From RGIG5612 sp017511185 (GTDB taxonomy: Bacteria > Bacillota > Clostridia > Lachnospirales > Lachnospiraceae), in the NCBI GenBank assembly GCA_017511185.1, contig JAFWLF010000077.1, positions 1 to 10,922 on the forward strand: DNA of 10,922 nt. The letters are read 5' to 3'. Position 1 is the first letter of the stretch. Each line of letters starts with the position of its first letter. The position numbers and the translations under genes are program-made. Shown piece by piece: positions 6,399 to 10,922 of this stretch. The notes under the pieces were generated by a model. That model had not been told where the DNA came from. It saw only the letters and a program-made list of their open reading frames with translations, and did not search any database.

Positions 6399-8354
6399 TC
6401 ACCAACGTGTTCCAAGTTCCATTGCGGCATTATATCCGAGACGGTTGGCTTCATAAATATTCTTGACAGCCAGACAGTCACCGATCTGGTAGAAGAGCGG
6501 AGCAGACTGTGCGAACGCAGCAGCCTCTTCCTGACGGCCTTTCATTCCTGCAGCAATGACTACGTGATCTGCCGGGAAGAAGATCTCGCCATCAGCGTTC
6601 TGGCAGGCAACACCATTCTCATCGATTTTCAATGCTTTCGTGGAGGTATGCACCTGCAGTCCGATGCGGTCAATCTCAACATTTACGCCCATCTCATGTA
6701 CCATGTTGTCGCCGCAGTTCAGTTTATCTGCCATCTCAACGATCTCAACATCTTTCCCTAAGTTTTTCAGATAGATGCCCAGCTCGATGCCAACAAGACC
6801 GCCCCCGAGGATCACGGTTTTTCCGGTCAGTTCCTCTGCGTGCGTATAAGCATACTCTGCTGCGATGACGTTATCATGATCCACACCAGGGATTGGAGGA
6901 ATAATAGCTGTAGAGCCGATTGCGGCAATGATCACATCAGGCTTCATCTCTTCTGCCTGCTGTGGAGTCAGTTCTGTATCAAGAAGAACCTTGATGCCGG
7001 CTTCTTTCACACGGCGGATCTGGTTTTCAATATATTCGTGAAGATGGACTTTGAAAGGCACGTTTTCCTCGCAAAGCAGAACTCCGCCAAGCTGACTGGA
7101 TTTCTCTGCAAGGGTTACCGTGTGACCACGTTTTGCAGCTGTCAGAGCTGCCTGCATACCAGCGATTCCTCCGCCGAGTACCAAAACATCTTTCGGATGA
7201 ATTACCTTTAACGGTTCTGTTGTATATTCATGCTCGCGGCCAATCTCAGGATTAATTGCACAGCAGTACTGACCAGTGGACATTATGTGTGAGAAACAAT
7301 AGCTGCAGCGGAGACACTTATTGATATCCTTATCATTTCCTGTCCGCGCTTTCAGCGGAAGATCCGGATCGGCAATCAGTCCGCGTGCCACGTTAACAAT
7401 GTCTGCTTTTCCGCTGGCGATGATCTCTTCCATCAGAGCCGGATCAGAGAGTGCACCTACGGTACCGACTTTACTATATTGAATATGAGGTTTGATGGCA
7501 GCAGCGTACTTAACATTGACGCCATCTTCCAGGAACATGCTCGGACACATAACAGTAAATGCCTCATCAAATGTCGCATGCCCTACCGATACGTGAATGA
7601 TGTCAGGATAGCCATCAATCGATTTTGCAATCTCAATGCCGGTCTCCACGCCGTACCCATCTTTGGAACCCTCGCCTCCGGAAATTCGGATCTCAACAAC
7701 AAGTCCCGGAACCTGTTCGTGGATACCTTTACAGATCTCCCGGACGATGCGTGCGCGATTCTCCTGACTGCCACCCCATTGATCGGTTCGCGTATTGAAG
7801 AACGGATTCAGGAATTCACTCAGAAGCCAGCCGTGTCCACCATGGATGGTCACCATACCGAAACCGCATAATTTAGCCCATTTTGCATGTGCAATGAAAG
7901 CATCGATCGTTGCTGCAATCTGTTCATCTGTCATTGCCAGGACATGGTAGCCATCATAATCGCCTTCGACTGGTCCATAGATCGGATGTCCAGCTTTTGC
8001 AGACTGCTGTGCAAATGCCCCGCTGTGCTGTAATTCAATAGAAGGAACAGCGCCATGACGGCTGATGGCATTCGTATAATAATTGAACCAGGAAATACCG
8101 CGATGGTCTCTCAAATTAATCACGTTATCTCCAAAGTTCAGACTGGATACGGGATCCACATTGCGCACTCCCATGCAGGTGGTTGCGGCACCGCCAATTG
8201 CTTTTCGTTCGTAATAGACGGTTACTTCCGGGGTAGGAAATTCATCTTTATCCAAGTAGGATGATCCCTGCGGGGACGCAAAGATACGATTCCGAAAAAC
8301 TGTGCGATTGATGATCAACGGTTCAAAAAGATGCGGAAATTTTAAAACACTCAT
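6399..8354 (-). CDS. Old-Yellow-Enzyme family FMN/4Fe-4S/FAD oxidoreductase (enoate/dienoyl-CoA reductase or amine dehydrogenase-like)
   Basis: This 651-residue protein has the three-part architecture of 2,4-dienoyl-CoA reductase, BaiCD/BaiH-type reductases and trimethylamine dehydrogenase. An FMN TIM barrel spans about residues 1-345. A 4Fe-4S site has Cys347, Cys350, Cys353 and Cys365 (spacing 2-2-11). Two dinucleotide folds follow, GGGIAG (394-399) and GGGLVG (517-522). The barrel carries the substrate-site His171 and His174 (HGGHG), but the position that in classical OYE enzymes is the proton-donating Tyr is Trp176. The reaction would be NAD(P)H-driven reduction of an activated C=C bond, or flavin-dependent amine oxidation as in trimethylamine dehydrogenase-like N-demethylases; sequence alone does not decide. 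The start ATG has AAAGGAG 7 nt upstream. It converges on the GRE operon and diverges from the importer. Its promoter matches that of the alcohol dehydrogenase, so a common pathway is plausible. Confidence 0.92.
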   Translation of the reverse strand: MSVLKFPHLFEPLIINRTVFRNRIFASPQGSSYLDKDEFPTPEVTVYYERKAIGGAATTCMGVRNVDPVSSLNFGDNVINLRDHRGISWFNYYTNAISRHGAVPSIELQHSGAFAQQSAKAGHPIYGPVEGDYDGYHVLAMTDEQIAATIDAFIAHAKWAKLCGFGMVTIHGGHGWLLSEFLNPFFNTRTDQWGGSQENRARIVREICKGIHEQVPGLVVEIRISGGEGSKDGYGVETGIEIAKSIDGYPDIIHVSVGHATFDEAFTVMCPSMFLEDGVNVKYAAAIKPHIQYSKVGTVGALSDPALMEEIIASGKADIVNVARGLIADPDLPLKARTGNDKDINKCLRCSYCFSHIMSTGQYCCAINPEIGREHEYTTEPLKVIHPKDVLVLGGGIAGMQAALTAAKRGHTVTLAEKSSQLGGVLLCEENVPFKVHLHEYIENQIRRVKEAGIKVLLDTELTPQQAEEMKPDVIIAAIGSTAIIPPIPGVDHDNVIAAEYAYTHAEELTGKTVILGGGLVGIELGIYLKNLGKDVEIVEMADKLNCGDNMVHEMGVNVEIDRIGLQVHTSTKALKIDENGVACQNADGEIFFPADHVVIAAGMKGRQEEAAAFAQSAPLFYQIGDCLAVKNIYEANRLGYNAAMELGTRW

Positions 8355-8368
8355 AATCAGGCTCCTTT
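8355..8368 (-). promoter_or_regulatory. Ribosome binding site of the flavin oxidoreductase
   Basis: On the minus strand AAAGGAG (8368-8362) is 7 nt before the ATG at 8354, confirming the start. Confidence 0.8.
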
Positions 8369-8382
8369 ATAGATTTATGGAA

Positions 8383-8413
8383 TAATAGTAAAACCTTTTT
8401 TCTGCCCATGCAA
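8383..8413 (-). promoter_or_regulatory. Predicted promoter of the flavin oxidoreductase
   Basis: Read on the minus strand, TTGCAT (8413-8408) and TACTAT (8390-8385) are 17 nt apart. The block shares TAATAGTA, ACCTT, TGCC and GCAA, in the same order and near-identical spacing, with the alcohol dehydrogenase promoter at 2732-2763. The -35 overlaps a TGCAA half-site of the operator cluster. Confidence 0.6.
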
Positions 8414-8446
8414 CTGCAAATCCCTTCTTGCATAGAATATGCAAAT
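8407..8446. promoter_or_regulatory. Candidate operator cluster with TGCAA/TATGCAAA half-sites
   Basis: A perfect dyad TTGCATA-GAA-TATGCAA (8428-8444) lies just upstream of the oxidoreductase -35. It is preceded by two direct TGCAA copies (8409-8413 and 8415-8419). The same half-site recurs at the importer promoter (8549 and 8591). This looks like a multi-site binding region for a transcription factor controlling one or both divergent genes; the factor is not in the window. Confidence 0.5.
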
Positions 8447-8465
8447 AGAAAACAGCGCGCATATA

Positions 8466-8520
8466 ATTCACGAAACAAAAAATAAGTTGAAAAATAAACA
8501 AAAAAAATTATTAAAAACCT
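8466..8520 (+). promoter_or_regulatory. A/T-rich tract upstream of the importer promoter
   Basis: About 55 bases made almost only of A and T, with several A-runs, lie directly upstream of the -35 TTGACA. This is the position and composition of an UP element that increases promoter strength. No gene or RNA is evident in it. Confidence 0.4.
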
Positions 8521-8521
8521 A

Positions 8522-8549
8522 TTGACATATTAATGATTCGATGTATAAT
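8522..8549 (+). promoter_or_regulatory. Strong sigma-A promoter of the ABC importer operon
   Basis: A consensus TTGACA (8522-8527) and a consensus TATAAT (8544-8549) are 16 nt apart. Transcription would start near 8556, giving a leader of about 66 nt before the ATG at 8622. Confidence 0.82.
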
Positions 8550-8601
8550 ATGCAAAAAATACACATAAATATGTAACATTTATGCATGTATTTGCATATT
8601 A
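8546..8601. promoter_or_regulatory. Long imperfect dyad overlapping the -10 and leader of the importer
   Basis: TAATATGCAAA (8546-8556) and its exact complement TTTGCATATTA (8591-8601) enclose further pairing, TACA with TGTA and CATAAAT with ATTTATG, around a 7-nt loop. Because the left outer arm covers the -10 and the predicted start site, most of it would not be in the RNA. An operator role in DNA is therefore more likely than an RNA hairpin. Confidence 0.55.
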
Positions 8602-8605
8602 GAGA

Positions 8606-8621
8606 GTAGGAGATGAAGAAA
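8606..8621 (+). promoter_or_regulatory. Ribosome binding site deciding the start of the binding protein
   Basis: TAGGAG ends at 8612. The ATG at 8613 would leave no spacer, whereas the in-frame ATG at 8622 has the normal 9 nt, so 8622 is chosen. Confidence 0.75.
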
Positions 8622-9413
8622 ATGAAAAAGAAATTATTAGTCCTTTGCAGCGTTTTAATGATTGCAGCTATGGCAGTTGCCCTGACAGCATGCGGCGGAA
8701 AATCAGGCGGTGGAGATACTCCTGCACCAGCTGGGTCCGGTGCCGATTCCGGAGAAGCTAAGACTTTAAGTATGGCTACAAATGCAGCATTCCCTCCGTA
8801 TGAGTATATGGAAGGTAATGAATACGCCGGGATCGATATTGAGATCGCAAAGGCGATTGCAGATTACATGGGAGCGGAGCTGGTGATCAATGACGTGGAA
8901 TTTGGTTCGATCATTGGTGGTGTCCAGTCCGGAAAATATGATATGGGTATTGCCGGAATGACAGTGACAGAAGAACGTCTGCAGAGTGTTAATTTCTCAG
9001 ATACTTATTCTACTGGCGTTCAGGTTATTATCGTGAAAGAGGGTTCTACTATCGCTTCGGTAGAGGATCTTGCAGATGCAAAGATCGGTGTGCAGATGGA
9101 TACGACAGGCGACATCTACTGCTGTGGTGATTTTGGCGATGATCATGTTACTGAATTCAAGACCGGAGCAGATGCTGTACAGGCACTGATTACCGATAAG
9201 GTCGACTGTGTCGTTATTGATAACGAGCCGGCAAAATCATTCGTTGCAGCAAATGAAGGTCTTAAGATTTTAGATACCGCATATACCGTAGAAGACTACG
9301 CAATCTGTATTGCAAAAGACAACGAAGATCTTCTGAATACGGTCAATGCAGCATTGAAAGACCTGAAAGCTTCCGGAAAGCTGGATGAGATCATCAGCAA
9401 ATACATTAACTAA
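8622..9413 (+). CDS. ABC transporter substrate-binding lipoprotein, polar amino acid family
   Basis: This 263-residue protein (starting at 8622) is an extracellular, lipid-anchored solute receptor of the SBP_bac_3 family. A lysine-rich n-region and hydrophobic core lead to the lipobox LTAC with Cys24, followed by a Gly/Ser/Pro-rich linker to about residue 46. The two-lobed binding domain starts near the SMATNAAFPPYEY segment. Motifs typical of amino-acid binders are the FPPYE aromatic patch, GMTVTEER with Arg119 (the position that binds the alpha-carboxylate in HisJ-like proteins) and VVIDN with Asp200 (often the alpha-amino ligand). These support a free amino acid or close analogue, but the side-chain specificity cannot be read. 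It is the first gene of a three-gene importer and has its own strong promoter and a hairpin after its stop. Confidence 0.93.
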   Translation: MKKKLLVLCSVLMIAAMAVALTACGGKSGGGDTPAPAGSGADSGEAKTLSMATNAAFPPYEYMEGNEYAGIDIEIAKAIADYMGAELVINDVEFGSIIGGVQSGKYDMGIAGMTVTEERLQSVNFSDTYSTGVQVIIVKEGSTIASVEDLADAKIGVQMDTTGDIYCCGDFGDDHVTEFKTGADAVQALITDKVDCVVIDNEPAKSFVAANEGLKILDTAYTVEDYAICIAKDNEDLLNTVNAALKDLKASGKLDEIISKYIN

Positions 9414-9438
9414 TCTTCAATTCATTGTTGCGTTTTCG

Positions 9439-9470
9439 CTCTGCAGAGCATCCGGGTATGCTCTGCAGAG
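9439..9470 (+). terminator. Stable hairpin between binding protein and permease genes (partial terminator or mRNA stabiliser)
   Basis: A perfect 13-bp stem (9439-9451 with 9458-9470) closes a 6-nt CCGGGT loop. Each arm contains the 10-bp palindrome CTCTGCAGAG. The sequence after the stem is TTTGTGTATA rather than a long T-run, so termination is probably incomplete. Such hairpins after binding-protein genes protect the upstream mRNA and keep the receptor in excess of the membrane components. Confidence 0.7.
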
Positions 9471-9517
9471 TTTGTGTATAGCAGTTGTCAATTATAAAAA
9501 GAAACGGATGAATAAAA

Positions 9518-10252
9518 ATGGGAGAATGGTTTCAAAAGCTTGCAGATAAGTTTTATCTTTGCTTTATAGACGATGCCAGGTGGACATGGCTGGTAGATGG
9601 CTTGAAGAACACGATGATCATTACGGTATTCGCCCTGATCATTGGTGTTATCATAGGCATTATCATTGCAACGGTCCGCTCTACTTACGATAAAAACGGT
9701 GAGGCCATGAAGAAAAAGGGCGGTGCCGGCTATGTTGTGTTAAAGATAGCCAATGCAATCTGTAATCTTTACCTTACCGTCATAAGGGGAACGCCAGTGG
9801 TCGTCCAGCTGATGATCATGTACTTTGTTATTCTGGTTAATGAGCAGAATGGCGTCATTGTTGCAATCATCGCATTTGGTATCAACTCGGGTGCTTACGT
9901 TGCAGAAATCTTCCGAAGCGGAATCATGTCAATCGATCCGGGACAGTTTGAGGCAGGGCGTTCGCTCGGATTTAATTATATCCAGACGATGATGCATATC
10001 GTCATTCCGCAGGCGGTCAAGGTCATCCTCCCGACTTTGTGGAATGAGTTTATCGTCCTCGTAAAAGAAACCTCTGTCGCCGGCTATGTCGGCGTCGTGG
10101 ATCTTACCAAGGCAGGTGACAGGATCAGGGGAAGAACATTCGAGGCTTTTATGCCGCTTCTTGCTGTCGCAATTGTTTATCTTTGCATTGTCATCATCCT
10201 TACACAGATTCTTAAAGTGATCGAAAGGAGGCTGAGGAAGAGTGAACGATAA
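9518..10252 (+). CDS. ABC transporter permease, polar amino acid (HisM/GlnP) family
   Basis: This 244-residue integral membrane protein forms the importer channel. A hydrophobic segment near residues 30-52 is followed by a charged loop with a Lys-rich stretch (about 60-72). Further membrane segments lie near 88-108, 110-130 and 205-236. The family motif VIRGTPVVVQ is at about 87-96, and the coupling-helix region runs EAGRSLGFNYIQTMMHIVIPQA at about 147-168 in separate halves, with the EAA-loop Glu-Ala-Gly-Arg and downstream Gly retained. The family usually works as a homodimer or with a paralogue; only one permease gene is seen, so a homodimer is likely. The 105-nt gap after the receptor gene contains the hairpin, and a weak GGATGA-type ribosome site precedes the ATG. 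Its end overlaps the ATPase start by 11 nt. Confidence 0.93.
   Translation: MGEWFQKLADKFYLCFIDDARWTWLVDGLKNTMIITVFALIIGVIIGIIIATVRSTYDKNGEAMKKKGGAGYVVLKIANAICNLYLTVIRGTPVVVQLMIMYFVILVNEQNGVIVAIIAFGINSGAYVAEIFRSGIMSIDPGQFEAGRSLGFNYIQTMMHIVIPQAVKVILPTLWNEFIVLVKETSVAGYVGVVDLTKAGDRIRGRTFEAFMPLLAVAIVYLCIVIILTQILKVIERRLRKSER
10224..10241 (+). promoter_or_regulatory. Ribosome binding site of the ATPase inside the permease gene
   Basis: AAAGGAGG at 10224-10231 lies 10 nt before GTG at 10242. It supports the GTG start and translational coupling with the permease. Confidence 0.8.
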
Positions 10253-10922
10253 TGTTCTGATTAAAGTCAGAGGACTGAAAAAATATTACAATAACGGCAA
10301 AGTGAAAGCCATCGACGGAGTCGACATCGATATTAAAAAAGGAGAAGTGGTCGTTGTTGTCGGTCCTTCAGGCAGCGGTAAATCCACGTTCTTAAGAAGC
10401 CTGAATCTTTTGGAGATGCCGACAGAGGGACAGATTTTCTTTGACGGAGAAGACATCAACAGCAAGGATGCGAATATCAATCTGCACAGACAGAAGATGG
10501 GAATGGTTTTTCAGCACTTCAATCTTTTCCCTCATAAAACGGTCCTTTCTAATATCACACTTGCGCCGATGAAGTTAAAGAAAATGAAAAAGGCAGAAGC
10601 AGAAAAAAAGGCCATGGAGCTTTTAACCATGATCCATCTGCAGGATAAGGCGGGGGAGTATCCGGCGCAGCTTTCGGGCGGACAAAAGCAGCGTGTTGCC
10701 ATCGCCAGGGCGCTTGCCATGGATCCGGAAGTCATGCTGTTTGATGAACCGACATCCGCACTTGACCCGGAAATGGTCGGGGAAGTTCTGGATATCATGA
10801 AAGAACTTGCAAAAGAAGGAATGACGATGGTCGTCGTTACACATGAGATGGGCTTTGCAAAAGAAGTTGGGTCCAGAGTTATTTTCTTTGATGAAGGAAA
10901 GATCAAGGAAGAGAACACGCCT
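10242..10922 (+). CDS. ABC transporter ATP-binding protein, polar amino acid family (3' end cut by window)
   Basis: This reading frame starts with GTG and is open to the last base, giving 227 visible residues of an expected 240 or so. It energises the importer from the cytoplasmic face. All nucleotide-binding motifs are intact: Walker A GPSGSGKS (41-48), Q-loop Gln91 in FQHFNLFPH, signature LSGGQ (144-148), Walker B VMLFDE (164-169), D-loop SALD (172-175) and the switch His201 in VTHEMGFA. The last two of these, with FNLFPH, are characteristic of the GlnQ/HisP group. The first 11 bases overlap the permease gene, so the two are translationally coupled and form one transport complex with the upstream receptor. 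The gene is partial only because the window ends; no defect is seen. Confidence 0.93.
   Translation, partial: MNDNVLIKVRGLKKYYNNGKVKAIDGVDIDIKKGEVVVVVGPSGSGKSTFLRSLNLLEMPTEGQIFFDGEDINSKDANINLHRQKMGMVFQHFNLFPHKTVLSNITLAPMKLKKMKKAEAEKKAMELLTMIHLQDKAGEYPAQLSGGQKQRVAIARALAMDPEVMLFDEPTSALDPEMVGEVLDIMKELAKEGMTMVVVTHEMGFAKEVGSRVIFFDEGKIKEENTP

Noticed and set aside
8613..8621. ATG at 8613 as start of the binding protein
   Set aside because: It abuts the GGAG ribosome binding site with no spacer; ATG at 8622 has 9 nt.
9439..9470. Full operon terminator after the binding protein
   Set aside because: The stem lacks a proper T-run, and the permease and ATPase that complete the same importer follow without a clear new promoter; annotated as a partial terminator or stabiliser.

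Overview
The window looks like chromosomal DNA from a strictly anaerobic, Gram-positive Clostridia-type bacterium. The reasons are moderate GC content, strong purine-rich ribosome binding sites, AT-rich intergenic regions with near-consensus sigma-A promoters, a lipoprotein substrate-binding protein, and an oxygen-sensitive glycyl radical enzyme (GRE). I cannot name a species. No RNA gene, mobile element, CRISPR array or phage gene is visible.

Layout. Left part (1-8354), an anaerobic catabolic block: an aldehyde dehydrogenase (ALDH, +), an iron-type alcohol dehydrogenase (-, converging on the ALDH across a shared terminator), a glycyl radical enzyme and its radical-SAM activase (+, divergent from the alcohol dehydrogenase), and an Old-Yellow-Enzyme/FAD oxidoreductase with a 4Fe-4S site (-, converging on the activase across a second terminator). 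Right part (8622-10922), divergent from the oxidoreductase: a complete substrate-binding lipoprotein, a permease, and an ATPase cut by the window end. Together these form a polar-amino-acid-type ABC importer.

How the genes may work together (inference). The GRE, once activated, would make a carbonyl compound from a small hydroxylated or aminated substrate. The alcohol dehydrogenase could reduce the aldehyde and regenerate NAD+. The ALDH, of the classical hydrolytic type, could oxidise it to the free acid. The flavin/FeS oxidoreductase could reduce an alpha,beta-unsaturated carbonyl, or oxidise an amine. There are no microcompartment shell genes, no encapsulation-type extensions and no CoA-acylating aldehyde dehydrogenase, so this is not the usual choline or propanediol microcompartment arrangement. 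The GRE keeps the universal catalytic residues, but its active-site flank does not match the well-known subfamilies I can recall, so its substrate is open. This is the best candidate here for an undescribed function.

Regulation. The two minus-strand genes, alcohol dehydrogenase and flavin oxidoreductase, have strikingly similar promoter blocks. The 8400-8601 region holds a cluster of TATGCAAA half-sites and dyads around the divergent oxidoreductase and transporter promoters. Together these suggest one regulator for several of the units. No regulator gene lies in the window. Two start codons were moved downstream on ribosome-binding-site grounds (alcohol dehydrogenase to GTG at 2689; binding protein to ATG at 8622).
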